64,000 nucleotides of DNA, taken from contig JACRAZ010000077.1 in NCBI GenBank assembly GCA_016213205.1, positions 62,001-126,000 on the forward strand, written 5' to 3'. A model generated the notes under the pieces. That model was not told where the DNA came from, made no database searches, and was given only the letters and a program-made list of their open reading frames with translations. Below, piece after piece: positions 10,417-21,797 of the stretch (positions within the stretch are counted from its first letter, which is position 1; every line of letters starts with the position of its first letter). This DNA is from Burkholderiales bacterium. GTDB lineage: Bacteria > Pseudomonadota > Gammaproteobacteria > Burkholderiales > Burkholderiaceae_C. The translations under genes and the position numbers were made by a program.

Positions 10417-12606
10417 TCAGTCCGGCACCAGGAAGATCGTGGCCAGCGGTGGCAGCGTGAGCAGCACCGATTGCCCGCGGCCGTGCGCACCCACGCCTTC
10501 CGTGGGCAGCGGGCCCAGCCCGTTGCCGAGGTTGCTGCCGCCGTAGAACACCGAGTCGGTGTTCAGCACCTCGCGCCAGGCGGCCACGCCCTCGGGCACG
10601 CCCAGCCGGTAGCCGTGGCGCGGCACTGGCGTGAAGTTGCAGGCCACCAGCACCACGGCGCCGGTGTCGTCGCGCCGCAGCCAGGCGTACACCGATTGCT
10701 CGGATTCCTGCACCGCGATCCACTCGAAGCCGCGGCCATCGTGGTCCAGCCGGTACAGCGCGGGCTGCGTGCGGTACAGGCCGTTCAGGTCGCGCACCAG
10801 GCGCTGCACGCCGGCGTGGCGTGCGTCGCCCAGCAGGCCCCAGGGCAGCTCGGTGTCGTGGTTCCATTCGCCGGGCTGGCCGAACTCCTGCCCCATGAAC
10901 AGCAGCTTCTTGCCCGGGTGGCCCCACATGAAGCCGTAGTAGGCGCGCAGGTTGGCAAAGCGCTGCCAGTCGTCGCCCGGCATGCGGCCGAGGATCGAGC
11001 CCTTGCCGTGCACCACCTCGTCGTGCGAGAGCGGCAGCACGAAGTTCTCGCTGTAGGCATACACCAGGCCGAAGCTCATCTTGTCGTGGTGCCAGCGGCG
11101 GTGCACCGGGTCTTCGGCCATGTACTTCAGCGTGTCGTGCATCCAGCCCATGTTCCACTTGAAGTGGAAACCCAGGCCGCCGGCCCAGGTGGGCGAGGAG
11201 ACGCCGGGAAACGCGGTGGATTCCTCGGCCAGCGTGATGGCGCCCGGGCACTCGGCACCGATCACCTCGTTGCAGCGCTTGAACAGGGCGATGGCTTCCA
11301 GGTTCTCGCGCCCGCCGTGCACGTTGGGCACCCATTCGCCGGCCTCGCGGCTGTAGTCTCGGTACAGCATCGAGGCCACGGCGTCGACACGCAGGCCATC
11401 GACGCCGAAGCGTTCGATCCAGTACAAGGCGCTGCCGATCAGGAAGTTGCGCACCTCGTGGCGGCCGAAGTTGTAGATCAGCGTGTTCCAGTCGCGGTGG
11501 AAGCCTTCGCGCGGATCGGCGTACTCGAACAGCGCGCTGCCGTCGAACCGGGCCAGGCCGTGCGCATCACTCGGGAAATGCGCAGGCACCCAGTCGAGCA
11601 GCAGGCCCAGGCCCTGCGCGTGGCAGGCCTCGACGAAGCGCTCGAAGCCGTCGGGCGTGCCGAAGCGCGAGGTGGGGGCGTACAGGCCCAGCGTCTGGTA
11701 ACCCCAGGAGCCATCGAAGGGGTGTTCCGAGATCGGCAGCAGCTCGATGTGGGTGAAGCCTTGGCTCGCCGCATAGGCCGGCAGTGCGGCCGCCAGGTCG
11801 TCCCAGCTGTGGAAGCGGCCGTCAGGGTGGCGGCGCCAGGAGCCCAGGTGCACCTCGTAGATGGCCATCGGCGACTGGCGGCCGTTGGCTTCGGCGCGCT
11901 CGGGTGGCAGCAGGCGCTTGGGCGGCAGCGGCGCCACGGTGCTGGCCGTCTCGGGCCGCAGCTGCGCGGCGCGCGCATAGGGGTCGCACTTCAGCGGCAG
12001 CACCGTGCCCTGGGCATCGACGATCTCGTACTTGTAGCGGTCGCCCACCGCCGCATGCGGCACGAACAGCTCCCAGATGCCGCTGCCCCCGCGCGAGCGC
12101 ATCGGGTGGCGGCGCCCATCCCAGGCGTTGAAGTCGCCCACCACGCTGATGCGGCGCGCGTTCGGCGCCCACAGCGCGAAGCGCACGCCATCCACCGCGT
12201 AGACGCCCTCGCCCACCGTCATCGGGTGCGCGCCCAGCACCTCGAAGGGGCGCAGGTGGCTGCCTTCGGCCAGGTAGTGCAGGTCGGCGTCGCCGACCAG
12301 CGGGCCGAAGCTGTAGGCATCGGCGTATCGGCCATCGGTGCCGGACGACCAATGCACCTGCAGCCGGTAGTCGAAGCGCAGGCGCCGCACCGGGCACACC
12401 GCCTCGAACAGGCCGTTGGGGTGGCGCGGGCCCAGCTTCACCACCGGTTCGCCGCTGGCGGTGTCGATCACCGTGACGGCGGTGGCACCGGGCAGCAGGG
12501 CCCGCACCCACACCCGGCCGGTGGCATCGGTGTGTTGGCCCAGCACCGCAAAGGGGTCCGGGTGGCGGGCGCCGATCAGGGCCAGAACGTCGTCGTCAGT
12601 GAGCAT
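10417..12606 (-). CDS. glgB: 1,4-alpha-glucan branching enzyme (GH13_9)
   Basis: A 729-residue enzyme that introduces alpha-1,6 branches into glycogen. It carries two N-terminal carbohydrate-binding modules (about residues 10-105 and 115-230, the second with [18 protein letters not shown]). The barrel follows, with nucleophile D408 in [14 protein letters not shown], acid/base E461 in TLAEES and D529 in [14 protein letters not shown]. The last motif is diagnostic for branching enzymes. It sits between glgP (11 bp gap) and glgX. The partner synthesis genes glgA and glgC are not in the window. Confidence 0.98.
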   Translation of the reverse strand: MLTDDDVLALIGARHPDPFAVLGQHTDATGRVWVRALLPGATAVTVIDTASGEPVVKLGPRHPNGLFEAVCPVRRLRFDYRLQVHWSSGTDGRYADAYSFGPLVGDADLHYLAEGSHLRPFEVLGAHPMTVGEGVYAVDGVRFALWAPNARRISVVGDFNAWDGRRHPMRSRGGSGIWELFVPHAAVGDRYKYEIVDAQGTVLPLKCDPYARAAQLRPETASTVAPLPPKRLLPPERAEANGRQSPMAIYEVHLGSWRRHPDGRFHSWDDLAAALPAYAASQGFTHIELLPISEHPFDGSWGYQTLGLYAPTSRFGTPDGFERFVEACHAQGLGLLLDWVPAHFPSDAHGLARFDGSALFEYADPREGFHRDWNTLIYNFGRHEVRNFLIGSALYWIERFGVDGLRVDAVASMLYRDYSREAGEWVPNVHGGRENLEAIALFKRCNEVIGAECPGAITLAEESTAFPGVSSPTWAGGLGFHFKWNMGWMHDTLKYMAEDPVHRRWHHDKMSFGLVYAYSENFVLPLSHDEVVHGKGSILGRMPGDDWQRFANLRAYYGFMWGHPGKKLLFMGQEFGQPGEWNHDTELPWGLLGDARHAGVQRLVRDLNGLYRTQPALYRLDHDGRGFEWIAVQESEQSVYAWLRRDDTGAVVLVACNFTPVPRHGYRLGVPEGVAAWREVLNTDSVFYGGSNLGNGLGPLPTEGVGAHGRGQSVLLTLPPLATIFLVPD

Positions 12607-12617
12607 GCAGGGGAACC

Positions 12618-15149
12618 TCAGGCCCAGACCTTCCGGGCGTATTCGCCGATGGTACGGTCGACGCTGAACTTGCCCATCCCCGCGATGTTGCGCGCCGCCC
12701 GCGCGGCCCAGGCGGCGGGCTCGCGGAACAGCGCGTCCACGCGCGACTGGGCCTGGACATAGTCGGCAAAGTCGGCCATCAGGCAGTAGCGGTCGGTCTC
12801 GAGCAAGGGCTGCACCAGGGGCCGGTAGCGCTGGGCGTCGCCACCGCAGAAGTCGCCCCGGGCGATGGCCTCGACCACCTGGCGCAGCCGGGCATCGGCC
12901 TCCATCACACGCCGCGGCGCGTAGCCCTGGGCCATGAGCCGGGCCACCGCATCGGCCCGCAGGCCGAACACGAACATCTGGTCCTCGCCCATGGCCTGGG
13001 CCATCTCGATGTTGGCGCCGTCCCAGGTGCCGATGGTGAGCGCGCCGTTGAGCGCGAACTTCATGTTGCCGGTGCCCGAGGCCTCGGTGCCGGCGGTGGA
13101 GATCTGCTCCGACAGGTCGGCCGCCGGCAGGATGGCCTCGGCCAGCGTGACGCCGTAGTTGGGCAGGAACACCAGCTTCAGCCGGTCGCCCACGCGCGGG
13201 TCGTGGTTCACCACCTGGGCCACGTCGTGGATGAGCCGGATGATGAGCTTGGCCGCCTGGTAGGCCGAGGCCGCCTTGCCGGCGAAGACCACCGTGCGCG
13301 GCACCCAGTCGCGCTGGGGCGCGGCCACGATGGCCTGGTAGCGCGCCACCACCTGCAGCAGGTTCAGCAACTGGCGCTTGTATTCGTGGATGCGCTTGAT
13401 CTGCACGTCGAAGAGGCTGCCGGGGTCGACCACCACACCCAGCTCGCGCCGGATCAACTTGGCCAGGCGCTGCTTGTTGGCATGCTTGGCCGCCCGCAGG
13501 GCCTGGCCCAGCGCGGGCTCGTCGGCCAGCGCGGCCAGGCCGGACAAGCCTTCGAGCTCACGCCGCCAGGCGCTGCCCAGGTGATCGTCCAGCACGGCCG
13601 AAAGCCCCGGGTTGGCCTGCATCAACCAGCGCCGCGGCGTCACCCCGTTGGTGATGTTGATGAAGCGCCCGGGCCACAGCCGGGCGTGGTCGGCGAAGAT
13701 CGTGTCCACCATCAGCTGCGAGTGCAGTGCCGAGACGCCATTGACGGTGTGCGAGGCCACGATGGCCAGCGAGGCCATGCGCACACGGCGCGTGGTGCCG
13801 GGGCCTTCGCCCTCGTCGATCAGCGAGATGCGGCGCACCAGGGCCTCGTCGCCCGGGCAGCGCTGGCGCAGCGTGTCGAGCAGGCGGCGGTTGATCTCGT
13901 AGACGATGTCCAGGTGGCGCGGCAGCAGCGCACCGAACAGGTCCAGGTCCCAGCACTCCAGCGCCTCGGGCATCAGCGTGTGGTTGGTGTAGCTCACGGC
14001 GCGCGTGGTCACGGCCCAGGCCGCATCCCAGGCCAGGCCGTGCACGTCCAGCAGCAGGCGCATCAGTTCGGCAGGCACCAGCGCGGGGTGGGTGTCGTTC
14101 AGGTGCACCGCGTTGTGCTCACCGAAGCTGGCCACGCTGCCCTGCTCTCGCAGGTGCCGCGCCAGCATGTCCTGCAGCGAGGCGCTGACGAGGAAGTACT
14201 CCTGCCGCAGGCGCAGGCACCGGCCGGCGGGGGTGCTGTCGTCGGGGTAGAGCACCCAGTTCAGCGCGTCGGCGGCCTGCTTGTGCGAGGTCGCGGCGGC
14301 ATGCTCGCCGCGGCAGAAGGCCACGAAGTCGATCGGCCGCGCGGCCAGTGCCTGCCACTGGCGCAGCGTGGTGACCCGCTCTGTGCCATGGCCCGGCACG
14401 ATGAAATCGTGTGCCTGCGCCAGCACGGCCTCGGCCGGCTGCCAGCGCGGCTGCCCACCCGCGTGCTGCACGCTGCCACCAAAGCCCACCGGGTAGCGCA
14501 GCTCGGGCCGCAGCAGCTCCCAGGGGTTGCCGTGCGAGAGCCACTCATCCGGCCGCTCCACCTGGCAGCCGCCTTCGATGGCCTGGGCGAACATGCCATG
14601 CTCGTAGCGCAGGCCATAGCCGAACGAAGGCAACCCCCGTGTGGCCATGGCATCCAGGAAGCAGGCCGCCAGGCGGCCCAGGCCCCCATTGCCCAGTGCG
14701 GCGTCGGGCTCGCGCTCCATCACCTCGGCCAGGGTGGGTGCGGCCTCGCCCAGCAACTGGTGCGCGGTGCCCAGTGCCTGGGCAAGGGGCTCGTGCAGGC
14801 CCAGCGCCGCCAGCGCATTGCCCATGGCGCGGCCCATCAGGAACTCCATCGACAGGTAATGCACCCGTCGCACGCCGGTGCGGCGGGCGTCGGCCGCCTG
14901 GGTGGCAGCCCAGCGTGCGGCCAGCAACTGGCGGCTGGCCGCGGCGGCCGCGCGCATGCAGGCCTCGGCGCTGCCGGCATCGCTGCGCTGCGCGAGCTCA
15001 CGCTGGTAGGCGGCGTGGAATTCGGCGAGAGTCGGCCCTGGGGCGGGCGCGGTCGGCACCGCTGGCGTGGCGGGCGGTGTCATGGGCGTGCCCGGCGCGG
15101 CCTGGTCGGCGGGTGCGGGGCTCGGGGGTTCGTGCAGGTTCGAAGTCAT
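12618..15149 (-). CDS. glgP: Glycogen/maltodextrin phosphorylase (GT35)
   Basis: An 843-residue PLP-dependent phosphorylase that releases glucose-1-phosphate from alpha-1,4-glucan ends. Motifs include [31 protein letters not shown], and the PLP-lysine segment [23 protein letters not shown] with the lysine near residue 697. The first 50 residues are a proline/alanine-rich extension. The ATG at 15149 is preceded by GAAGGA at good spacing, so I chose it over the upstream GTG at 15164. It is the first gene of the operon glgP-glgB-glgX-malQ-cyclomaltodextrinase and is divergent from the ABC importer operon. Confidence 0.97.
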   Translation of the reverse strand: MTSNLHEPPSPAPADQAAPGTPMTPPATPAVPTAPAPGPTLAEFHAAYQRELAQRSDAGSAEACMRAAAAASRQLLAARWAATQAADARRTGVRRVHYLSMEFLMGRAMGNALAALGLHEPLAQALGTAHQLLGEAAPTLAEVMEREPDAALGNGGLGRLAACFLDAMATRGLPSFGYGLRYEHGMFAQAIEGGCQVERPDEWLSHGNPWELLRPELRYPVGFGGSVQHAGGQPRWQPAEAVLAQAHDFIVPGHGTERVTTLRQWQALAARPIDFVAFCRGEHAAATSHKQAADALNWVLYPDDSTPAGRCLRLRQEYFLVSASLQDMLARHLREQGSVASFGEHNAVHLNDTHPALVPAELMRLLLDVHGLAWDAAWAVTTRAVSYTNHTLMPEALECWDLDLFGALLPRHLDIVYEINRRLLDTLRQRCPGDEALVRRISLIDEGEGPGTTRRVRMASLAIVASHTVNGVSALHSQLMVDTIFADHARLWPGRFINITNGVTPRRWLMQANPGLSAVLDDHLGSAWRRELEGLSGLAALADEPALGQALRAAKHANKQRLAKLIRRELGVVVDPGSLFDVQIKRIHEYKRQLLNLLQVVARYQAIVAAPQRDWVPRTVVFAGKAASAYQAAKLIIRLIHDVAQVVNHDPRVGDRLKLVFLPNYGVTLAEAILPAADLSEQISTAGTEASGTGNMKFALNGALTIGTWDGANIEMAQAMGEDQMFVFGLRADAVARLMAQGYAPRRVMEADARLRQVVEAIARGDFCGGDAQRYRPLVQPLLETDRYCLMADFADYVQAQSRVDALFREPAAWAARAARNIAGMGKFSVDRTIGEYARKVWA

Positions 15150-15239
15150 CGGTGCGTCCTTCACCGCCCGGCGGAAGGCCAGGCCCGCGCCGCGGGGCTC
15201 AGCGGCGCGGCCGGAGTATCGCGAGACTTCGCCAGGTTG

Positions 15240-15254
15240 TGTAGTATTCCTACA
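15240..15254. promoter_or_regulatory. HexR-like operator in glgP/malK divergent promoter
   Basis: TGTAGTATTCCTACA is a perfect inverted repeat, TGTAG-N5-CTACA. It matches the published HexR-type (RpiR family) motif TGTARTNNNAYTACA at every fixed position except the A of the right arm. It lies about 90 bp upstream of glgP. The glucokinase-RpiR fusion at 32966 is the obvious candidate regulator, and similar sites stand before that gene. Confidence 0.65.
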
Positions 15255-15347
15255 TCGGGAATTTACCGATTGCTAGCTAAACCATTGTTTTATCAAATGT
15301 TTTGCGTCTGACAGGTCGTTGTAGTCAGGTCAAGAACCGGCTTGAAT

Positions 15348-15368
15348 GAATGTATGTTGTCTACATTC
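15348..15368. promoter_or_regulatory. Inverted repeat GAATGTA-N7-TACATTC upstream of malK
   Basis: The 7-base arms GAATGTA and TACATTC are perfect and separated by 7 bases. The site sits 32 bp before the malK start codon, overlapping the likely 5' leader or promoter. The inner TGTA-N7-TACA spacing equals that of the HexR-like sites, but the inner bases differ. It could be a weaker HexR site or the operator of another maltose regulator. Confidence 0.5.
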
Positions 15369-15399
15369 ACAGGCCAGCCCGCTGCCCGGAGCGCTGCCC

Positions 15400-16515
<1,116 letters not shown>

Positions 16516-16529
16516 GCGACCGCACCCCG

Positions 16530-17708
16530 ATGACGGCTCTTTTGCGCGCCATGGCGCTGGCGGCCACGCTGGCCGCTGGTGCCGCCATGGCCCAGGCGCC
16601 GCTGAAGCTGCTGGTGTGGATCAACGGCGACAAGGGCTACAACGGCCTGCAGAAGGTGGGCGATGCCTTCGCCCGCGAATCGGGCGTGCAGGTGGTGGTG
16701 CAGCATCCCGAGGGCGCGCCGGACAAGTTCCAGGCCGCGGCCGGCGCCGGCAAGGGGCCGGACATCTTCTGCTGGCCGCACGACCGCGCTGGCGAGTGGG
16801 CCAAGTCCGGGCTGATCGTGCCGATCAAGCCGCCGCGCCGCCTGCGTGCCGAGATCGAGGAGGCGGCCTGGTCGGCGTTCACCTACCGCGGCCAGGTGTG
16901 GGGCTATCCCCTGTCGATCGAGGCCATCGGCCTGGTCTACAACCGCGCGCTGGTGAAGCAGCCTCCGGCCAGCTTCGACGAGGTGATCGCGCTGGACCGG
17001 CAACTCGCAACGCAGGGCAAGAAAGCCCTCCTGTGGGACTACAACAAGTCCTTCTTCAGTTGGCCGCTGCTGGCCGCCGGTGGCGGCTTCATCTTCGGCC
17101 GCACGCCCGAGGGCGACTACGACCCGAAGCAGGTGGGCGTGAACGCCCCGGGCGCGCTGGCCGGCGCGCAGATGCTCGACCGCCTGATCCGCGACGGCCA
17201 CATGCCGCGTGGCGCGCGCTATTCGGAGATGGAAGCGCAGTTCGCACGCGGCCAGGTGGGGATGATGATCACCGGCCCCTGGGCCTGGGACAACGCGCGC
17301 AAGGCCGGCATCGATTTCGGCGTGGCGCCGATCCCTTCGGTGGCCGGCCATGCGGCCAAGCCCTTCGTCGGCGTGCTGGGCTGCATGATCGCCGCGCCCA
17401 GCAAGCGCAAGGACATTGCGCGCGAGTTCCTCGAGCAGCACCTGCTGCGGGTGCAGAACCTGAAACTCGTGTCGGCCGACGTGCCGCTGGGCACGCCGGC
17501 GAACAAGGCCTACTTCGCCGAGCTGGCCAACGACCCGGCCATCCGCGCCACGATGGAAAACGCCCGTCGCGGCGAGCCGATTCCCAACATCCCGGAAACC
17601 GGCCGCTTTTTCCCGGCGATGGACGCGGCGCTGGAGGCCATCACCAACGGCCGGCAGAGCCCGAAGGACGCGCTCGATGGCGCGGCCGCGCGCATCAGGC
17701 AGCAGTGA
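16530..17708 (+). CDS. malE: Maltose/maltodextrin-binding periplasmic protein
   Basis: A 392-residue solute-binding protein with signal peptide ([23 protein letters not shown], cut after AMA). It has the MalE-like start [28 protein letters not shown], the [19 protein letters not shown] segment, and [26 protein letters not shown], closely parallel to the enterobacterial maltose-binding protein. It delivers maltodextrins to MalF/MalG. It starts 14 bp after the ATPase stop, and the malF ATG begins one base after its own stop. Confidence 0.93.
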   Translation: MTALLRAMALAATLAAGAAMAQAPLKLLVWINGDKGYNGLQKVGDAFARESGVQVVVQHPEGAPDKFQAAAGAGKGPDIFCWPHDRAGEWAKSGLIVPIKPPRRLRAEIEEAAWSAFTYRGQVWGYPLSIEAIGLVYNRALVKQPPASFDEVIALDRQLATQGKKALLWDYNKSFFSWPLLAAGGGFIFGRTPEGDYDPKQVGVNAPGALAGAQMLDRLIRDGHMPRGARYSEMEAQFARGQVGMMITGPWAWDNARKAGIDFGVAPIPSVAGHAAKPFVGVLGCMIAAPSKRKDIAREFLEQHLLRVQNLKLVSADVPLGTPANKAYFAELANDPAIRATMENARRGEPIPNIPETGRFFPAMDAALEAITNGRQSPKDALDGAAARIRQQ

Positions 17709-17709
17709 A

Positions 17710-19302
17710 ATGACCCCCCCCCGTAGCGCCTTCGGCGCCTCCCCCCCAGGGGGGCGACACCAGCGGCCCGGCGGAGCCGGCTCCGCGGTGTCCGCTTGGA
17801 AAGCATTCATCCTCGGCGCGCTGGCGCTGGCCCTGCTGTGGCTCACGTTCCGCATCATTGCGCTCGGCCAGCCGCTGTGGGGCGTGGCGGTGCTGGCCGG
17901 TGGTGCGGCCACGCTGTACGTGTATGGCTCGGCCCGCACGCTGGCCGCCCGCTACCTCTACCCGGGCGTGGCCGGCATGCTGCTGTTCGTGGCCTTCCCG
18001 CTGCTGTACACGATGCAGATGGGCTTCACGAACCACTCGTCAAGCAACCTGCTCACCGAGGCCCGCGCGCGGGCCTACCTGCTGGAGCAGCGCACGGTCG
18101 ACGAAGACCACGCGCTGGCCTTCAGCCTGCACGCCGAAGGCAGCGCCTGGCGCCTGCTGCTGGCGCCAGCCGAAGGCCCGGGGCCGCGCTTCGTGTCGCC
18201 GCCACTGACCTTGCGCGATGCCGGCACCAGCCCGGTGGTGATGCAGCCCCTGCCCGCCGATGCGGCGCCGCTGGCCGCGGCACTGCCGCTGCGCGAGCGG
18301 CTGCAGCACCGCGACGCCCTGATGGCACTGAAGCTGCAACTGCCCGACGGCCGGCTGCTCAGCTATGCCGGCGTGCGCGAGTACGCGCCCTTCGAGCCGC
18401 TGTGGCTGCCGGCGGCCGACGGCGCCCTCACCCGCCGCGCCGACAACACGCGCTTCGCCCCCAACCGCGAGACCGGCTTCTTCGAGGATGCGCAGGGCAA
18501 CCGGCTGCAGCCCGGCTTCACCGTGAACATCGGCCTGCGCAACTACACCCGCATGCTGTTCGATGCGGATTTCCGCGGGCCCTTCGTCTCGATCTTCGTC
18601 TGGACCGTGGTGTTCGCCGGCCTCACGGTGCTGTTCTCCACCGTGATCGGCATGACGCTGGCGGTGCTGCTGAACTGGGAGGCGCTGCGCTTTCGCACGC
18701 TGTACCGCACGCTGCTGTTCCTGCCCTATGCGGTGCCGGGCTTCATCTCGATCCTGGTGTTCAAGGGCCTGTTCAACCAGAACTTCGGCGAGATCAATGC
18801 GATCCTCAACGCGGTGTTCGGCATCCGCCCCGCGTGGTTCGCCGACCCGCTGCTGGCCAAGGTGATGATCCTGATCGTCAACACCTGGCTCGGCTACCCG
18901 TACATCATGGTCTTGTGCACCGGGCTGATCAAGGCGATCCCGGCCGACCTGTACGAGGCCTCGGCGATCGCCGGCGCGAAGCCGCTGACCAACTTCTTCA
19001 AGATCACCGCGCCGCTGATCGCGCGGCCACTCACGCCGCTGCTGATCTCGGCCTTCGCGTTCAACTTCAACAACTTCGTGCTGATCTCGCTGCTCACCGA
19101 CGGCCGGCCCGATTACCTGAACACCAAGCTGCCCGCGGGCACCACCGACATCCTGGTGTCCTACACCTACCGCATCGCGTTCACCGATGCCGGCGCGAAC
19201 TTCGGCCTCGCGGCGGCGATCTCGACGCTGATCTTCTTCCTCGTGGCGCTGATGTCGCTGGCGAACCTGAAGCTCGCGAAGGCCCACGACGACAAGCGCT
19301 GA
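17710..19302 (+). CDS. malF: Maltose ABC transporter permease MalF
   Basis: A 530-residue permease if read from the ATG at 17710, which follows the malE stop as TGA-A-ATG. Similarity to enterobacterial MalF starts only around residue 28 (AWKAFILGALALALLW, the first membrane helix). The first ~26 residues are encoded by the palindromic repeat at 17713-17800. A GTG at 17788 gives 504 residues, near the usual MalF length, and may be the original start. The large periplasmic P2 loop lies between about residues 120 and 290, and the cytoplasmic EAA loop reads YEASAIAGAKPLTNFFKITAPLI. It pairs with MalG. Confidence 0.93.
   Translation: MTPPRSAFGASPPGGRHQRPGGAGSAVSAWKAFILGALALALLWLTFRIIALGQPLWGVAVLAGGAATLYVYGSARTLAARYLYPGVAGMLLFVAFPLLYTMQMGFTNHSSSNLLTEARARAYLLEQRTVDEDHALAFSLHAEGSAWRLLLAPAEGPGPRFVSPPLTLRDAGTSPVVMQPLPADAAPLAAALPLRERLQHRDALMALKLQLPDGRLLSYAGVREYAPFEPLWLPAADGALTRRADNTRFAPNRETGFFEDAQGNRLQPGFTVNIGLRNYTRMLFDADFRGPFVSIFVWTVVFAGLTVLFSTVIGMTLAVLLNWEALRFRTLYRTLLFLPYAVPGFISILVFKGLFNQNFGEINAILNAVFGIRPAWFADPLLAKVMILIVNTWLGYPYIMVLCTGLIKAIPADLYEASAIAGAKPLTNFFKITAPLIARPLTPLLISAFAFNFNNFVLISLLTDGRPDYLNTKLPAGTTDILVSYTYRIAFTDAGANFGLAAAISTLIFFLVALMSLANLKLAKAHDDKR
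17713..17800. repeat. GC-rich palindromic repeat element at the malE/malF junction
   Basis: The stretch has a hairpin GCGCC-TTC-GGCGC (17726-17738), then facing C and G runs (CCCCCCC-A-GGGGGG), then a perfect 16-base palindrome GCGGAGCC/GGCTCCGC at 17771-17786. From memory, near-identical elements recur in intergenic positions of many Burkholderiales genomes. Here the element lies inside the reading frame of malF and supplies its first residues. I saw no second copy in this window. Confidence 0.7.
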
Positions 19303-19320
19303 ACCACGAAAGACCACTCC

Positions 19321-20211
19321 ATGGCCATCGTCACCGGAAAGAGCCAGCGCTGGCGCGTGATCGGCGCGCACGTCGGCCTGTGGCTGCTGATCGGCATCAC
19401 GCTGTTCCCGCTGCTGGCGGTGGTGTCGATCTCGCTGCGGCCGGGCAACTTTGCCACCGGCTCGCTGATCCCGCGCGAGATCAGCTTCGAGCACTGGCAG
19501 CTCGCGCTGGGCATCCCCGTGCTGCAGGCCGACGGCACGCGCGTGGAGCCGCCCTTCCCGGTGCTGCTGTGGCTGTGGAACTCGATCAAGGTGGCCACCG
19601 TGTCGGCGCTGCTGATCGTGGGCATCTCCACCACCGCGGCCTATGCCTTTGCGCGGCTGAAGTTCCGCTTCAAGGCGCCGCTGCTCAACAGCATGCTGCT
19701 GCTGCAGATGTTCCCGGTGGCGGTGGCGCTGGTGGCCATCTACGCCATCTTCGAGGGCATCGGCCAGCACCTGCCCTGGCTGGGCATCGAGACGCATGCG
19801 GGCCTGATCGTGGCCTACCTGGGCGGCGTGGCGATGCACATCTGGACGATCAAGGGCTACTTCGACACCATCCCCACCGAGATCGAGGAAAACGCCAAGG
19901 TCGACGGCGCCACGCACTGGCAGGCCTTCTTGTACGTGCTGCTGCCGATGGCGGTGCCGATCCTGATGGTGGTGTTCGTGCTGGCCTTCATCGGCACCAT
20001 CATCGAGTACCCGGTGGCCAGCGTGCTGCTGCGCGAGGAACCGAACCTCACGCTCGCGGTGGGCTCCAAGTTCTACCTCTACGACCAGAAGTACCTGTGG
20101 GGCGATTTCGCCGCCGCGGCCGTGCTCTCGGGCCTGCCGATCACGCTGGTGTTCCTGGCCGCGCAGCGCTGGATCGTCTCCGGCCTCACCTCCGGCGGGG
20201 TGAAGGGATGA
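19321..20211 (+). CDS. malG: Maltose ABC transporter permease MalG
   Basis: A 296-residue inner-membrane permease with six predicted helices. The EAA loop [22 protein letters not shown] contacts the ATPase. It starts with [12 protein letters not shown] and ends GLTSGGVKG, the GLTxGxVKG ending typical of MalG. It follows malF by 18 bp, and its stop overlaps the start of the next gene (ATGA at 20208-20211), so the importer and the amylase are translationally coupled. Confidence 0.96.
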   Translation: MAIVTGKSQRWRVIGAHVGLWLLIGITLFPLLAVVSISLRPGNFATGSLIPREISFEHWQLALGIPVLQADGTRVEPPFPVLLWLWNSIKVATVSALLIVGISTTAAYAFARLKFRFKAPLLNSMLLLQMFPVAVALVAIYAIFEGIGQHLPWLGIETHAGLIVAYLGGVAMHIWTIKGYFDTIPTEIEENAKVDGATHWQAFLYVLLPMAVPILMVVFVLAFIGTIIEYPVASVLLREEPNLTLAVGSKFYLYDQKYLWGDFAAAAVLSGLPITLVFLAAQRWIVSGLTSGGVKG

Positions 20212-21797
20212 AGCGCATGCTCGCCGCCACCGCCGCCCTGCTGCTGGGCACCAGCACCGTGAACGCCACCGGATCTGAAGGCAACCGCTACGACGCCGCG
20301 CTGCAAGGCGTGTTCGAAGCGCGCGAGAAGGATTGGCGCAACGGCGCCCTGGTCTACCAGGTGCTGGTGGACCGCTTCGCGCCCTCGGCCCGGCTGGAAC
20401 AGAAGCGGCACCTGTACCCGGCGCCCAAGGTGCTGCGCCGCTGGGACGAGCGGCCCCAGCGCGGCCACTACCTGCAGAGCGCGGGCCTGTGGAGCCACGA
20501 GATCGAGTTCTGGGGCGGCGACCTGCAGAGCCTCGCGTCCCGGCTGGACCACGTGCAGCAACTCGGTGCCGACGCGCTGTACCTGAACCCGATCCACCTG
20601 GCCTACACCAACCACAAGTACGATGCGCTGGACTACCGCCAGGTCTCGCCCGAGTTCGGCACCCGCGAGGACGTGAAGGCCCTGGCCGCCGACGTGCACC
20701 GCCGCGGCATGAAGCTGGTGCTCGACGGCGTGTTCAACCACATGGGCCGCCACGCGCCGATCTTCCAGCAGGCGCTGGCCGATGCGAAGAGCCCGTACCG
20801 CGACTGGTTCTACTTCGGGCCGCAGTACCAGGGCGGCGCGCGCCTGTGGTGGCTGGCCGAAAACCTACCCGAGCTGAACCTGGAGAACCCCGCGGTGCGC
20901 GAGCACCTGTACGCGGGCCGCGATTCGGTGGTGCGCAGCTACCTGCGTGACGGCATCGACGGCTGGCGGCTCGATGTGGCGGTGGACATCGGCTTCGGGC
21001 AGCTCGATGCACTGACCCGCGCCGCCCATGCCGAGAAGCCGGGTTCGCTGGTGGTGGGCGAGATCGCCAACTACCCGAAGGAGTGGTTCCCCGCGGTGGA
21101 CGGCGTCATGAACTTCACGCTGCGCGAGATCGTGCTGCGCCTGGCCGATGGCCGCCTGGCGCCCGCCACCGCGCTGCGCATGGTGCAGCGCATGGTGGAC
21201 GAGTCGGGCACCGAGCCGCTGCTGAAATCGTGGCTGATGCTGGACAACCACGACACCGCGCGCATCGCCACCACGCTGCCCGACGAGCGCCAGCGCCGGC
21301 TGGCGCAGCTGCTGCAGTTCACGCTGCCCGGGGCGCCCAACCTCTACTACGGCAGCGAGATCGGCATGACCGGTGGCGACGACCCCGAGATGCGCGCCCC
21401 GATGCGCTGGGACCTGGTGCGCGACGACAACCCCACGCTGGCCTGGACACGGCAGCTCATCGCGCTGCGCAAGGCCCAGCGGGCGCTGCGCATCGGCGAT
21501 TTCCGGCCGATCACGAGCACGCAGCTGTTCGGCTTCGAGCGCCACACCGACCGCGCGCGCGACACCGTGCTGGTGTTGGTGAACCCCGGCCCCGCGCCGG
21601 TGAGCGAAACCGTGCTGGTGGCCAATTCGAAGCTGATGAACACGATGAAGCTGCGCAACCTGCTCGAGCCTGCGCGGCCGCCGCTGCCGATCATGTCGTC
21701 ACTGCTCGAGGTGACGCTGCCGCCGGGTGGCCTGCTGGTGCTGCAACCCGAGATCACGCCGCCGGGCGGCTACAGCGCGTACAAGCGTGTGCAGTGA
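20208..21797 (+). CDS. Exported alpha-amylase family enzyme (GH13)
   Basis: A 529-residue GH13 enzyme with signal peptide ([20 protein letters not shown]). Its barrel starts directly after [15 protein letters not shown], with no separate N-terminal binding domain. Catalytic residues are in [12 protein letters not shown] (D256), LVVGEIAN (E285) and LDNHDTAR (D349); the substrate loop reads NHKYDALDY. It is the fifth gene of the importer operon and overlaps malG by 4 bp, so it probably trims maltodextrins in the periplasm before MalE binds them. The product pattern cannot be told from sequence alone. Confidence 0.92.
   Translation: MKRMLAATAALLLGTSTVNATGSEGNRYDAALQGVFEAREKDWRNGALVYQVLVDRFAPSARLEQKRHLYPAPKVLRRWDERPQRGHYLQSAGLWSHEIEFWGGDLQSLASRLDHVQQLGADALYLNPIHLAYTNHKYDALDYRQVSPEFGTREDVKALAADVHRRGMKLVLDGVFNHMGRHAPIFQQALADAKSPYRDWFYFGPQYQGGARLWWLAENLPELNLENPAVREHLYAGRDSVVRSYLRDGIDGWRLDVAVDIGFGQLDALTRAAHAEKPGSLVVGEIANYPKEWFPAVDGVMNFTLREIVLRLADGRLAPATALRMVQRMVDESGTEPLLKSWLMLDNHDTARIATTLPDERQRRLAQLLQFTLPGAPNLYYGSEIGMTGGDDPEMRAPMRWDLVRDDNPTLAWTRQLIALRKAQRALRIGDFRPITSTQLFGFERHTDRARDTVLVLVNPGPAPVSETVLVANSKLMNTMKLRNLLEPARPPLPIMSSLLEVTLPPGGLLVLQPEITPPGGYSAYKRVQ

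Larger units (their letters stand above)
15150..15399. promoter_or_regulatory. Divergent promoter region between glgP operon and malK operon
   Basis: This 250-bp gap is visibly more AT-rich than its flanks (about 15240-15370) and must hold the promoters of both operons. It contains a HexR-like palindrome at 15240-15254 and a second inverted repeat at 15348-15368, described separately. I could not assign -35/-10 boxes with confidence. Confidence 0.8.

Noticed and set aside
9826..12762. A 978-codon plus-strand frame across glgX and glgB
   Set aside because: Crosses the boundary of two well-defined minus-strand genes and has no recognisable content.
15319..15333. Possible further HexR half-site (TTGTAGTCAGG) in the glgP/malK gap
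   Set aside because: Only the left arm TGTAGT is present; the right side GTCAAG does not form a palindrome, so it is not called as an operator.
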